DNA from: Linyphia triangularis
Taxonomy: Eukaryota > Arthropoda > Arachnida > Araneae > Linyphiidae
Length of the DNA: 64,000 bases
Direction of reading: 5' to 3'
Assembly (NCBI GenBank): GCA_963978545.1
Contig: OZ021727.1
Location: 47,591,385 to 47,655,384, forward strand
Position 1 is the stretch's first letter; each line of letters opens with the position of its first letter. The translations under genes were made by a program, and so were the position numbers. The notes under the pieces were generated by a model, which was not told the origin of the DNA, did not search any database, and saw only the letters and a program-made list of their open reading frames with translations. Positions 47,801 through 59,449 of this stretch are shown one piece after another.

Positions 47801-48665
47801 TTTGAAATCTGGCGATTACGTGATTACATTCATCGATAATTTTTCACGTCATATTGAATTGTATCCCATTGGAAACATCGGTGCTAAACAGGTTACTGAG
47901 TGTTTGTTGAGATATATATGTAGTTATGGCACTCCTAAACAGATCATTAGCGATAATGGAGGCTGTTATATATCGAACGGTTTCAAAGAGTTGAATGAAA
48001 AGCTGGGGGTGAAATTAATTAAGATTCCCGCACTGACACCCTCTCTAAATGGGAAATCTGAAAAAATTAATGCAGAATTAAAGAATACAATTTTGGCATT
48101 GAAAGAATCTGGTATGGACTTAGAAATTGCGATAAATCTTCATAAAAATTGGTATAATAACGTTAAGCATTCAGTATTACAATATACACCAAATGAACTG
48201 TTTTTCGGTAGAGAAATGAAGCCTATATTTCAAGCTATGGGCTGTACAACAGTTAAAGATAACGTCGACTGGTTGAACTTGCCACACTGGTTTGAGAATA
48301 GGATACAAATCTTGGAAACCTGCAGGCAAAATGCTTATCATAACATTGAAAAACAACAGATTATTCAGCAAAATTATGCTAAATTTAAATCAGTCAAGAG
48401 ACAGATTAAATTGGGTGATAAGGTATTTTTTAAGAATCCTGGGAGATTTCAAAAGCGATTCTTGGGTCCCTATACTGTTATTTCTGAGAGATCACCAAAT
48501 TTACTTAATATTAAATTAGACGCTGATCCATTTCAAGAGCGTACAGTGCATATAAGCCGGCTCAAACTAGCTGATCATAGATTATCTAAGCTTCAGGACA
48601 ACTATACACCGCTTGCTGGGACAACACGCCCATCCATTCATTACAATTTGAGACACAGGAAGTAG
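44805..48665 (+). CDS. Gypsy element 2 Pol: protease, reverse transcriptase, RNase H, integrase
   Basis: Uninterrupted frame, numbered here from the codon at 44880. Protease DTG is at 38-40. RT has motif A D416 (SIDFMSAFW), motif B LPYGMINSS, and motif C IDD with D479 and D480. RNase H has D626, E667, D692 and D735. Integrase has an HHCC zinc finger (HFTHLG near 905, then CDSC), and a core D970, D1025, E1061 with exactly 35 residues between the last two (D,D35E). A GPY/F-type segment FLGPYTVI follows, and the C-terminus is YNLRHRK. The first in-frame ATG is at 44952, within the protease, so expression by -1 frameshifting from gag is the likelier route. The polyprotein is presumably cut by its own protease; RT-RNase H copies the RNA and integrase inserts the DNA. 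No defect seen. Confidence 0.96.
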   Translation, partial: RRNGGRANTDITHGEQSTVNNIEDKLLFSVNSLDNPNTTFKGNSYLPTVMISIGNTNLKAILDTGANLNLISGDLFDRIKEHVKTTNIASCVSIKTITGSTLQYRNCIQLYIKLGTKKFKTVFFVCHGMLSKQFDALLGINFFKENAINIDLRNNSLGFPDNSSVELIEDDRGFTHGIHNVSLVKKTIMLPGECSVVDLRCKENIYHSATEVLFMPNINREGLQVQMSVNSIKGQEFQTLLYNNTDRILHLNKNMKIGVINSDFEPEGEVNTCVNLIQASDEVLSLRNQEFKLSDFDLDHLNDNEKNEMSGLLEENYMVFAKTFKTLGHTDLIKPELHFKHDNALACKPYPIPHLLRGEAKKEIDALLEAGIITESNTKFLAPLLFIKKKSESGENNSNNCRIALDMRLINTAIQKSTQNLPRIKDLVISLAGYTYFSSIDFMSAFWQLSVRDHSEKLGFMAMNRSYVFQRLPYGMINSSAIFQSLMDKVFEGLDQLGIHYFIDDLIIPSRSFQEMMDKLKVVFERIKENNLTLSAKKCKFFKTSLTFLGYQISEQGISPTEANTQKITKFVRPQNIKELRRFNGLTNFYRECIKNYAQFTTVLEELTKKGVPFKWEARHENAFQDLQRQFFCRPFLKQIKIREKFYLQSDASKLNMSSTLAQYHNNKLCPVAYFSTKNNEYEQKLPAIHLELLAIYKSVLHFNEFLYCTHFTILTDHRPLEYFGKLKNNSNKIIRILTELGNYSFNIQYIKGTENVMPDFLSRTQIQDVGVKFDSDKTRVKEIFAQGQRNVQDLLDTLQTNDTRSMEDLQDGEQQRDTNSFSGQIQQSNIQELLENTHTINNIQGEDLHELDNQNIRREQEKDEGIKHISDILKGTNVRSKRKFKNYFLDHGTGLLMFKRKIKEQQNVKLFDNIVLPQNLQGHALKRAHFTHLGIAKTFDLMRRIYHWKNLYANIVNYIKSCDSCNRIKRCYQKVLPQGIAPIPTEIGSVISTDILGPLKSGDYVITFIDNFSRHIELYPIGNIGAKQVTECLLRYICSYGTPKQIISDNGGCYISNGFKELNEKLGVKLIKIPALTPSLNGKSEKINAELKNTILALKESGMDLEIAINLHKNWYNNVKHSVLQYTPNELFFGREMKPIFQAMGCTTVKDNVDWLNLPHWFENRIQILETCRQNAYHNIEKQQIIQQNYAKFKSVKRQIKLGDKVFFKNPGRFQKRFLGPYTVISERSPNLLNIKLDADPFQERTVHISRLKLADHRLSKLQDNYTPLAGTTRPSIHYNLRHRK

Positions 48666-51040
48666 CGTTGTAAACAAGAACGTTTGCCGATAATCAGGTG
48701 GGAGAAGAGTGAAAGCTAGCAGGAAAGTTCGTTTGTAAACAGACATAGTGAAATAAGGGTTAACTTGATACTTGTGGGACACTGGGCTTGAAGTCAAATC
48801 CATAGGGGTTGTCCAGTTTCGGATATTTACTGCTTTATTTGGTTTTTAAGGGTCCTGTGAATCTCTGTCGTTATCTCCGACTAAACATGTGCTGTAGATA
48901 AAGTTGGCGTTTCCTGGGCTAACATATCACTAACGGATACACCTTTGACCCTGAAGAGTCGCCCCAACTGGTTTTGGCAGGGGGGGGGGCGTCACTTCTA
49001 GGCCGCTATGTTGGTTTTGAAAACGACTCGGGGTCGGAGTATTGAAACGAGATCCGAGGTGGGTGATTTTTTTTTTTTCTCCTTCTCGTCTCGGAGGCGA
49101 GTGGGTTTCTTTTTTGTTGTTGTTTTGTTTGTTTTGTCGAGGCAAAAAGGGGGATTTATTTTGTAGACCGTGCGCGGTGAAAGAAATGTTGGATGTCGGA
49201 GAGAGAGAGGATATCGGAGAATAAATTTTAATGATACGTGGGGGCGAAATTTGTTTTCGGCCGCTATAGAAATGGATAGGTTGCGAGATAAACATTTTGG
49301 CTGGGGGTTCTTGACAGAGAAAAACTTTGATGGTTTTTTTTTTTCTTTGGGGGTTTTGTGAACCATTTTTTCATTTAATGGATCAAAATTTAGGAAATTT
49401 ATTTTGTTAAAAGACAGGAATTTTGAGTTTGGATTTTGTTACTGCTTAGGGTGTGTAGGAAGTACTTTTGATTTCATTTAATTAACGTAAAAACTATGAG
49501 TTTTAAGACATTAAGGATTCTATTAGAATTAATGTAAAAACTATTAAGATTTTTTTTTATCTGAGGTACTTGTAATTTATATTTGAAGTGAGCGTTTTGT
49601 TCACATTTAGGATTAATTATGGCATTGATTTAATTTAAGTTTGGCTGAGAAGTGGGGAAGATGGTTTTTCTACTTGCTGTAGATCTTCTTTCATAAAAAC
49701 TAGTGGATTCTAGACTTTAGTTTTGCTGAAGGGTGGATTGGTGTACAACATTCCACTTTTGATATCAGAAATTATTGCAACTTCTGCTGGACAGAAATTG
49801 TGTGTTATATTTGATGTCTTGATGCTTGGCTCAAGGATAGAGTTCAACAGAGAGGGAACGATTTTCAAAATCACTTAAAAGCAGCCAGTTCAGACGAGCA
49901 GCGAGATCATCGCAGTTAAAAGATTGGTGATGGAAATCACAAACCACACCAAATCTAAAACACCTGAGGAGTCTCAGTGAATAGCAGTCACAGACCACAT
50001 CGAGAGAGGGACGGAAATCCAGAAAAGATATGACAACAAGGACCAACACCAGGACCACGGAAGCAACGCAAAAGGGTGACATCACCACCGGCAGGCCACT
50101 CCCACAGAATGACCATACGAATGACATCATGGAGGGAGCAACTTAGTAAGACTCGTTTTAAAGGCAACAGCTGGTCGCCGATTAAGCGTCACTGCCCACA
50201 GAGGGGATCATCAATACGTCACAGAGATTGCACAGCGGTGTGCCAACAATCCGAAGGAAGAAAGCCAATCGCCAAATCTTCACCTCGACTGGCACGGTAG
50301 CCCTGCCTTCTTGGTCAAGATGTACCTATGTCAACACGTCGGATCCCAGGCAGCGAAACCAAGGGACGGAACGACTTCACATACTGAAAGGAAAAGGGCG
50401 TACCATCCATGCCAAATGGATAAAACCTCAAGTGGACTAACACAGGAGGAGGAGCAATGTAAAAAGACAAGAACTTTATCATTGACTCGAGAATCCGTAC
50501 CTACTGATGACTGAATCACCTACTTATGACTGAGTGCGGCATCGGATATTCGTGGAAACTACCTAAACGGTAAAAATAAGATGTAGTTACATTTTTCAAC
50601 CACACTGTAGATTGACACATGTGGGTAATAACTTTTACTTACTGACTCAATGGAAGAAGTAATGAAACTTTATATTTCATACAAACATTTCAGACAATTT
50701 TTAGGAACTGATGGTTATTTGAACTTTTAAAATAACTTTTAATTTCCCGTAAATAATTTTTTATATCCTTACTTATATATTTAAGGTATATTTTGTGAAG
50801 TGTTTTTTTTCTCTTTAAGTGATTAAATAGGTACACAGATCTTGTTTGCTATAAAATGCCAAATCATATGGTATATAACACTACATATGCTATTTTCTTA
50901 TTTCCTGCATTGTTTTTTCTTTTAATCAAAAATAATTTTTTTATGATTCTCGTACATTGTGCTTTTATATTGGTTACTTGTATATGAGCGATATTTTGTT
51001 TGGCAAGAGGTGAGGAAGGAAGGTTTCTTTAAAAAAAATT
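48666..51040 (+). other. 2.4-kb region between pol and the 3' LTR of element 2, function unknown
   Basis: Gypsy elements usually have a short 3' region or an env gene here; neither fits. Bases 48930-49370 are GC-richer with G and T runs (G run near 48979-48990, T runs near 49067 and 49334). Bases 49850-50520 are again distinct: A/C-rich, GC-balanced, with frames of 70-99 codons on both strands (50076-50300, 50228-50440, 50311-50514 plus; 49831-50130 minus). None shows a signal peptide plus transmembrane pattern or a domain I know. The frame ending at 50440 has protein-like composition (SRCTYVNTSDPRQRNQGTER). A captured host segment, a decayed env, or a structured noncoding region are all possible. 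Confidence 0.6.
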
Positions 51041-51056
51041 AAAGGTGGGGTGATAA
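51041..51056 (+). other. Polypurine tract of Gypsy element 2
   Basis: AAAGGTGGGGTGATAA lies directly before the 3' LTR, preceded by an A-rich run. Confidence 0.75.
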
Positions 51057-51704
51057 TGTCATGATGTAATCTGACATTTCCTACGATTTGCATGGGGGGT
51101 TAAACAACAGCAACTATTACACATCCCCCCAAGTAAAGCTGTGTTAGTCAACCAATTAAAAGATGTGACGGGGGTCAGAAAGGTCTGGAGAAAGTTGAGA
51201 TCGAGGGAAACGGAGAGACGTTTTGCCTGTGTGTAGGAGTGAAGACGGTGGTTTTTTGGAGGAGAAGGGTTCTTAAGAGAGAGAGAAGATGACCCACTGC
51301 CGATCGCTTACCCCTGAAATTCCATGTGAGTTAATTACCTTTCTTCCTCTATTCTCGGCCTGCTTCGATTTAAGTAACTATAACAATGCCTGAATTTAAT
51401 TGCATATTTTAGTATTTATTGAATATTTGCCTATTTGGAGAATTTTTACCTTTTATTTCATTTTAATTTTAATACTTGGATGCATGACAGTAAACTTGTG
51501 TTACTGTCATTTGAGGAATTTAATCTGTGCGTTTATAGTGTATATTGAATAAACTAGTAGATTGATTATGCCGGCCTGGTTATTTTGGTTTGAAATTTAA
51601 AATTATGAAGTATTTTAACTTTGGTTTATCTGATGTTGTTAATTTAATACTCTAACATCTTACGGTCCAACGCCTTTTACCAAATCACACTAAAGATCAC
51701 GACA
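51057..51704 (+). repeat. 3' LTR of Gypsy element 2
   Basis: 648 bp, identical by eye to 42855-43502, followed by the CTATT target duplication. Confidence 0.95.
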
Positions 51705-51709
51705 CTATT

Positions 51710-52015
51710 ATTTAATTTTCTTTTAAGAAAAATAGTTGGAAGCTTTACCGAGACCTATTGATACGGTGCAATGAAGCTAAGTTTTCTAAATTTTGAATTG
51801 GTTACCATGCAGAAAAATTATTAATGAATACAATGGGTTATACTTCAACTTGTTTGGAAGATGTATGGGAAGTTATTGCCATGCTTTCCAATACATTAAA
51901 TTAAAACAGAAAACTTATTAAATTGGATTCCAAATTATGTTATTTATACTATATACTTTTCTATATTAGTTAAATTTGCTTGATTACTTGCTCCAAAGGA
52001 AAAATAATTATGTAT
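51710..52015. other. AT-rich spacer between element 2 and SINE copy 3
   Basis: No gene or repeat recognised. Confidence 0.5.
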
Positions 52016-52220
52016 TCCGAAGACAGAGGCCGACCAAACGGTATAGTGGTTAGCGTGCTGGCTTCTAGACCGCGAGGTTGCGGGTTCGAGTCCCGTGTAG
52101 GCATGGGTGTTTGTAAATGTATGTTGGTTTGTTAAATGACGAAATGTTTCGGCGCATTATAGCCCTCGTGTTGCTGACGGCGCCAGATAATCTGAATACA
52201 ACCAAATCCGAAGACAGAGG
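52016..52220 (+). mobile_element. tRNA-derived SINE copy 3, with 14-bp target duplication
   Basis: The body is 52030-52206, flanked by a perfect 14-bp duplication TCCGAAGACAGAGG at 52016-52029 and 52207-52220. The tRNA-like head has TATAGTGGTTAGCGTGCTGG (A-box region) and a perfect B-box GGTTCGAGTCC near 52082-52092. It has the same GGCGCATTATAGCC body and CAACCAA end as the copies at 15865 and 30461. The near-complete tRNA-like head and perfect duplication suggest a younger copy. Confidence 0.87.
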
Positions 52221-54855
52221 GGAAATAACTTCTTTCTCGGAAAATGATTCATAAAAGGAGTTAGATTCAATGAAATATCCCAAATTCACTTCGAAAAACT
52301 AAGAATATAAATCCTTGGACTTTGCTACTTATGATATAGATTTACAACTGTTAAGTCAAAAAGCATCATAGCTCCTACTTATATTAATTCACATAAGAAG
52401 AGAAGACACAGTTTTAAAAATTTTTTAGTGAAACTAAATAACTATTGCTGAAATCTATATTTTTAAAAGCAGGCGTAGATAGCTAAACATACTATTTTTA
52501 GTATTTCATTCTCTTAAGGTAAAAAACGCATAGAATATTTTCAATTAATGTTTGTTTTATTAACCGGTTATCCATTTGAAACACTTAAAGTAAAAAAATA
52601 TGTGATTTGGTTACGAAATTCGTAAGATATTTTGCTGAACATAATGCGTTTCCTTAAAAGTATCTCTAATCATATACCTTTTTTGATTTCCTTCCACTTT
52701 TCCTGCCTAGATGTCTTAAAATTAAAGTTATATGGTCATGATTAGGCACGAAACACACGATGTTTTGTTGTAATTTTATTTCATTTCATTGCAATTTTGA
52801 TTAAATTTCTTTCAAATGTGTACACTTATTTTAATAAATTCCTGTGTAATTTATATATAATCCTATGTTTAAATTTATATTTACTTAATCAAGTGTTATT
52901 TATATATAATGCTATGTTTAATTCTAAAATCATTTTTTTAAATATCAGTGTAAAAGTGAAGGCATTTTAAACATTGATTCATTTTATATATACTTTTTAA
53001 GGTAACTTGATCTCTCCCTAATATTTAAAAATCAATTTTAAATTTAGTTCTGTATCAAATGGCTAAACTAAGATGCCCTTCAAGGCCATTTAAAGCAAGA
53101 GAATTTATTGAAGAAACACTTTCTCTCTCAAGATACGTTTCTGAAATTTCGTTTTAAAGCATGTAAGATGTATGTTTTAAAAAATGTATGGTGAGATTCA
53201 CTATATCGTCTAACAACTTTTTATTAAATAAATTATTAAATCTAAAATTATGAAAAAATATTTATTATTTTATTTTTATGCTGAAAAGTATGTTATAATG
53301 TATACATGCTTTTTCTAATAGAAGAACTATTTAAAATTTCTTAATAATTCCAATAAATATAATGCAATATGTTAAGAGAGAGCATACACATTTTAGTGGT
53401 AATTTAAGTAGTTTCCATGCTGGCGTAAATTTTCAGGTTTATTTTTGAATGTAGAAATTATTTCTTCTCTCAAAATAAAATTTTGTTAACAGGAACTATT
53501 GTGATCTAATATTAAATTTTGCGTTAATGTGTAAAATTTTAAATACTTTGGAATATCCGTATTCATGTTGTCCAAAACTAATGTTTTTTTTAAAAAAACT
53601 ATTAAATTATCCTACGATACAGCTAGACGTTCAAAACAATTTAGATTTCATTTAATTTTAATCGCTCTAACGTATTATAAACATAAAACCAAAATATTTG
53701 CCCAATAATAGTTCATGATATTGATTATTTATTATATTTACTTTCCATGTTTATCTAACGAACGCTTAAATTTTAGATTACTGAATTTTTCTTTAGAAAA
53801 ACCTATTCCATTTGATAATTAGATTTGCTAGTTACCATATGCAGTATTTATTTTATTGGCTTTTGGTCTATGGATAGTCCTGTTTGGAGAATGCGATGAA
53901 TATAAAATGGTTGACTAAATTTAATGGTTTTTTCAAATTTTTTTCAAATTAAAAAAAAGTGGGTATTTTTTTTATTGAGGAAATGGTCTAAACTTATTTT
54001 ATTAATGTTATACTTAAACATACTAAAATATAATAGAGTATAATTTTATAACGTAATTATTCAAATTCTAATGTTTAAAAACAAATCGTGTTACACATCT
54101 TCAAAGTAAATTATTTAAGAAAATACTATCAATTTCTAATATATTTTCTTAGGTGAAATGAAATATATAATTTAGTAAATTTAATAAAACCATTAAAAAG
54201 GAAATTTTCACCAACAGTGGCAAAAATATTTAACTTTTTTTTTTTTTTTTTTTTCTTTCTTTTTTTTTTCTTTTCAAACAGTTAAAAAATAATAAAAATT
54301 TTACTTTTTGTAGTATATACAATTAGTAAAAATATAAAATATCTTCAAATTTGTTATGAAAACCTAAATAGTATTTATTATTCAAATAGCGTAAATGCAA
54401 AGTATCGAAATATCTTTTAGTTTTGTTTCGGTCTTTTGGACATTTTAAACTAAGCAAAACTTTTAACTAAGCAAAACAAACGAATTTCGTTTTCAGCTAC
54501 TAAATTACACCAAACTTTTAAAATCTTTTTCTTTTTTAAAAAAAATTATTTTCTGAGAATAAAATCACCAATTTTTTCTAGTTTTCTTTTTATTATTTAT
54601 TTTTAAGGTTTTCTCATTGTATTAAAATTCATTTTAAGAAAATTTTCACGAGATCAAAAAGTTCTGAAAAACTCCCATAATTCCAAATATCGAATCTTAC
54701 CTTTAGGTAGTATACCCTCAGAGCCCAAAGTGAAGATTGCACCACACAGGACCAACACTTGAACTTTGGTGAACAAAGTTAAATGTTTGATTCGATAATC
54801 CATATTTCACAATGCTTTCAGTTTGAAAAAAAGGAGTTCGATTGGCTGAAAAGTT
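52221..54855. other. AT-rich noncoding stretch
   Basis: No gene recognised. A T-rich run with interruptions lies at about 54235-54274. Otherwise plain AT-rich sequence. Confidence 0.5.
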
Positions 54856-55150
54856 ATTGACAGTTCACTTTTTCCGATGATGCTCAGATGACAAACAGGT
54901 GCCGGCTTGAACGGCATCGCATGAAACCCGTCGAACATTCGAACATCTGCAGGCGATACAGACTCATTCTTCCCGCTCGATGTCGTCTGCTCTCGGTGTT
55001 CCCATCCCACGGCCATTTATTGGCTATCGCAGAGAAACTCGGAAACTACCCGGGTTGCCATGATTTGGCGATTTATCGTCAATGGCTGTAAAGAAAAATA
55101 TGGCCAGCGACAAGTGTTTCCCTGTAATCTGATTGGTACGCTCTTGTTCA
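54856..55150. promoter_or_regulatory. GC-richer island, candidate conserved noncoding element
   Basis: Sharp GC rise with GCCATTTATTGGC, GATTTATCGTCAATGG and a CCAAT-type TGATTGG near 55129. Overlapping frames at 54807-55016 (-) and 54888-55091 (+) have no known domain, so I do not call a gene. It resembles the islands between 6 and 25 kb. Confidence 0.27.
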
Positions 55151-55347
55151 GGCGTGTTAAATTCAAACGAACTCAGCCTTTTGTCTTATATTAAACTGAT
55201 TTTCAGGTTTATATTAACATAAGCTTGCGTTTTTTTAAATACTTATTAAATTTTGATCAATGAATATTAGCATGGAAGTGGAGTTGAATAAAAAAATATT
55301 GCTTTAAGAATATTATCTATTTTTTAAAATTTCTACTTTGTATATTA

Positions 55348-55797
55348 TACAGGGATCCGAAACAAATGTCCCTAATTTGGAAAGGTTATTATACTTGACA
55401 GAAAGTTAAAGAACATGAAAAATGTAAAATTAGATTACAAGACTAAAAAAATTTATAGAAAGAGTAGTAGTTCTGAAGATTTAAGGCCAGTAGTCCAGTT
55501 CAGTCATTTTCGCTGAAGCATTTCCGTAGTCGTAGTGCCAATAGTAGGAGTTATTGAGGCGAAGGTCTTCTCAAGAAGTTCTTTGAGTACTCTGCCTTTT
55601 ATACAGACTCAAAAGTAAACATCCAGTGGAATAACGCGTTCGGAACCCTGGGATGGATTAACGTAGGCCAAAATAAAAATTGTCTTCAAAATCTGAGAAT
55701 TCAGCAGCCAATTTTACCAAATACTGCAAACGTATCGTTAATCGATTTTTTTTAATTCTCTTGAAATTAGGGATATTTGATTCAGACATCCAGAACT
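55348..55797. mobile_element. ~450-bp inverted-repeat element, Tc1/mariner-like (nonautonomous)
   Basis: The left end ACAGGGATCCGAAACAAATG then TCCCTAATTT is mirrored on the right by the complement of TTCTGGATGTCTGAATCAAA then TATCCCTAATTT, giving roughly 36-bp imperfect inverted repeats. TA-containing flanks (TATTATAC on the left, CTTTA on the right) fit a TA target. The interior has GC-richer text (55490-55680) but no transposase I can read, so it is a MITE-like or badly decayed copy. Confidence 0.58.
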
Positions 55798-58700
55798 TTA
55801 CGTTGTCATTATTAGGAATAATTTTCTTTTATATAATATCAAACAAGAATTGATTGTATTATGACCATTGATTTAATTTGTCAAGTTAAAGCAATTATTG
55901 TACGTAAAGTATTTGAAAAGAAGCAGAAACTTTTGTCCCATCTTTCGAATTTTCACAATTACGATTATACGTAGTATATACTCAGATTTAAATGAATTCC
56001 ATCAAAATATTTAAGTTGTGATACCAGCACCTTTTGTAATATTATCAGATGTAAAAAATATTATATTTGTTATTTCCGTTTAGTGAATTTTTGTCTAATA
56101 CTTCTTAAGTCATTTGACCACGATATTTGACCTTTTTGTGTACAAAATAACGGTATAGGAAAAATATTCAAATAAGTACAACAACATTTAGTCAGTTGTT
56201 TACAATTTCCCCGAAAAAGTTGAAAGTAGGGAATCAGCTTAGATTGTTAGAATTTTTATTTAAAATTTTTTGAAGATGCCGGAATTTTTTTCTTTTTACC
56301 GTTTTCTTATTTGGTAATGTATACCACTACTTCTACTTTTATGGAATTTTAGAAAATACAATAAATTGTGCACTGAAAATTATTTTGCCTGAATAAGATT
56401 CGATGTATTTTTAACTTGAATATGAAGTGATAATCGCAGACGTTGATGTTGAATAACACGGTTCAATTAGACACGAAAAAAGTTATTCCCCTTATTTTCC
56501 TTATTCTTCTTATGAAGAAAGTTAGAGAACAACAAAAGCATTAAAAGTTATTCAGTAATTTATATTCAAGACAAATTCAATGAGTAAAGTGCTAGTTTAA
56601 GAGAATATTTAAAGATATGAATTTTCACTTTCATCAATAAATTTGGATTATGATCTTTGAAGTTGTTTATCTTTGTTTTTGTTTTGTGATTTTTGGCCCT
56701 TTTTACAAAAGAAAAATAAAAAATAAAGAAATTAGAAAACATTTCTGAAGAAAAAAAACTTTCGTGAATGGTTGTCTTACGTGATGTCCACGGAGTTTGT
56801 GTGTGACATCAATTTCCGAGTGGACATTTAAGACACTATTCGAAATACGATAAAGCCTAAACTTTACTGTTGATACAGAGTAACATACGGAACCTTCTTA
56901 AACGAGGAAAAATAGTTGAGACATAGACTTTAGGGCACTCAGTATCTTTAAAATAGAAGAATTGGTTTTGAGTTTTTTTTTTTTTTTTTTTTATTTCATG
57001 TTATTTTATGTTTTTTTTTTTTTTTTTCCTTTGATGTATTTTTTTTCTACTCAAATTAGATATTGTATTTTGTTTAAAAAAACTAACTCTCAATTCTTAA
57101 CTATATAAAACTTTTACCTTTAAGGTTTTTTTTTTTTCCATGAATGTGTTTTCTCTGAAAGTGAACTCCAATTCTCTTTTATTTTAAATTGTAATAATCA
57201 TATTGTATCTGAAAATGGTTGTTGAATACATACATTGCGTGCCACTTATTTATAAACTAGATTTACATTTGTAAATCACTTCTACAGTTTGATATAAGTT
57301 TATAAAATAAAATATACTTTTAATTTTGTACATACAAGATGAATAATAGTAGTAAGTAGCAATTATATAATTAAAAGTAGTCGATATCTTGAAAACCCAT
57401 AAGTAAAAAACCGAAAATTGGTATTCCCTAGATGTAATTCATTGAACTAAGACATGGACGGCAAGCTGGCAAATTCAACTCGGAAGTATATTGTGATTGA
57501 AATCAATATTTCATTCTGTTGGACATATAGATAGAGACATCGTCTGATTGCAACATTCACTGGTAACTAACTAATTTTTCAGGAAGTAGTATCACACTTT
57601 GTTTTATAATATATAGTTTTATGATGGAATAGACGACCATTGAGGATCTGTAAAAGTCTATTTGGAAGCAAAATGTGTTAATTTTGCCGCAAGTTGAAAA
57701 ATTGGCAATATTCTTTCCTCAGATTATGCAAGTAAGAAACTAGTTCCTCAAGATTAACAAATGTTAAGTTCTTTTCTTTGCTTGCGATAGTCAAATACTG
57801 TTTTCCATAGGACATATTAAAATACGACTAGCCCAATCTTTAAAATATGCGAGGCAATTTTAAATCTTATCTCATTTATAGTTTCCAAAAACTAATGTTT
57901 TAATTTTTTTTTTTTTTTTTGCAAATTGTAATCTTTGAAAAAGCAACTATTAACGCAATCTAAAAATTGTGTATAAATATTTTAGGATGTCACAATTCTT
58001 TGAAGTATTCAGTCCTTCATATTTTCAGTAGATCGTATAGTTATCGCAACACCCCACAGTGAATATGTGCATTATATTATCCTCTAATTATTTCTTATAT
58101 AAGATAGTTTCAAGCCTCTCCTAGATACAATAATAAAGAAATCTAAAAATATCGAACAGAAATATGTTCAACTAAATAATACTTACTTAAAATACTAAAA
58201 AAAGTTACAATCAATTTCATGTTATTATTTTAAGTATTGCTACATTGCAGTAGTTTCAAATTGTCTAAAAGCAAGACAAATATTTACAATAAAAAAGAAA
58301 ATGTTGACAATAATACTTGACATATTTAATTACTTGCATTCTGTATACATAGTTTAATTACATGAGCTTATATAAAGTAAAATAATAAACATGCACTAAT
58401 ATAATTATTGAATAAGCATTTTCCCTTCTTAGTTTATACACTTATGCGTTTTCAATCCTATTTTAATTTTTCTTTAATTTAAAATCTTTTATCTTATCCT
58501 GTCAAAAACATTAAATATTTACGATACTTACCTCAAATTAGTTTCATTAATTCCATAAACTACCCAAAATTAAAACAACTAAATTAATGAGATTTTTACA
58601 CTGTAGATAGATATTTGTTAGCTTCCTAAATTTATAAGTGCATATGATTGGCCAACACCAAAACTCTTTTATCACCAAAACATTATAGTTTACTGGTATT

Positions 58701-59449
58701 TACCACGTAATATCATGTTTTAGTCATTCTTAAGTTCCAAGTTAAGTCTTAAGACATCCAATAGGAGTTATGAGACTGAATATATTTCTTTCTGTAAATC
58801 TTAATAATATATTAAAAGTAGTAAAAGAGTTTTTGTCACGAGATCAAATGTTTTCTAAAATGTTTACATTCCAAAAATTTAAATTCGCAATGATGATTCT
58901 AACTTGATGCAAATTCCTTCAAATAATTTTGAATAGGTTAAAAATGTTACATAATGCTTTAACTTTTTGAAATATGAAATTCCTGCTAACCAAATACAAA
59001 ACCCATGCTCAAAATTGTGCACATAAATTTTGAAGATATTGCAGTGTATTCATATTTGTAAATACAAGTACTAAATCAGTCTTTTTAAATCGAATTCACT
59101 CAAAATAATACTATTCTTTTCCTCGAAACCTTCTTATTGAAACATCTGCTATTCGGGTGAACGGACATTTTTATAGCAGAATGTTTATATATGGTTATTT
59201 AATCTTTGATCAACTTTAGATGACTTGGGCTTCACTCGTTTCCTTATTTAACCCAATATTTAGTGCTAACTATTAGTAATTATATCTAACCGCATTAAAC
59301 TTACCTTAGAATTCGTATTTTAAGTGTATGTTTTCAAATTTGTTTTGCCGTGAATATCATCCTGATATCTAAAATGAATCCTAATTCTATTTCTTAACAA
59401 CAATACGTTTATATTTTCATGCTAAATAATCTTCCCTCAAAACCACTCT
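55798..59449. other. AT-rich noncoding stretch
   Basis: No gene recognised. T runs lie at about 56971-56991, 57012-57027 and 57903-57920. No recognisable transposon. Confidence 0.5.

Larger units (their letters stand above)
42850..51709 (+). mobile_element. Ty3/Gypsy LTR retrotransposon 2 (plus strand, apparently intact)
   Basis: The element spans 42855-51704 (8850 bp). The two 648-bp LTRs show no difference on line-by-line reading. A perfect 5-bp target duplication CTATT lies at 42850-42854 and 51705-51709. Order: LTR, PBS, gag, pol (protease, RT, RNase H, integrase), a 2.4-kb region without a convincing frame, polypurine tract, LTR. Both large frames are uninterrupted and all catalytic residues checked are present. 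Identical LTRs mean a very recent insertion, since both copies are made from one template. It probably represents an active family. Confidence 0.95.

Noticed and set aside
48930..49366. Two overlapping minus-strand frames of ~120 codons
   Set aside because: Low-complexity Lys/Pro/Ser-rich text from homopolymer-rich DNA, no domain; not enough to call an antisense gene.
52030..52105. Possible functional tRNA gene (A-box and perfect B-box)
   Set aside because: The tRNA-like head continues into a conserved SINE body with target duplications; the acceptor stem does not close as in a real tRNA.
54807..55091. Overlapping frames on both strands in the 54.9 kb island
   Set aside because: GC-rich DNA keeps several frames open by chance; no recognisable domain or splice context.
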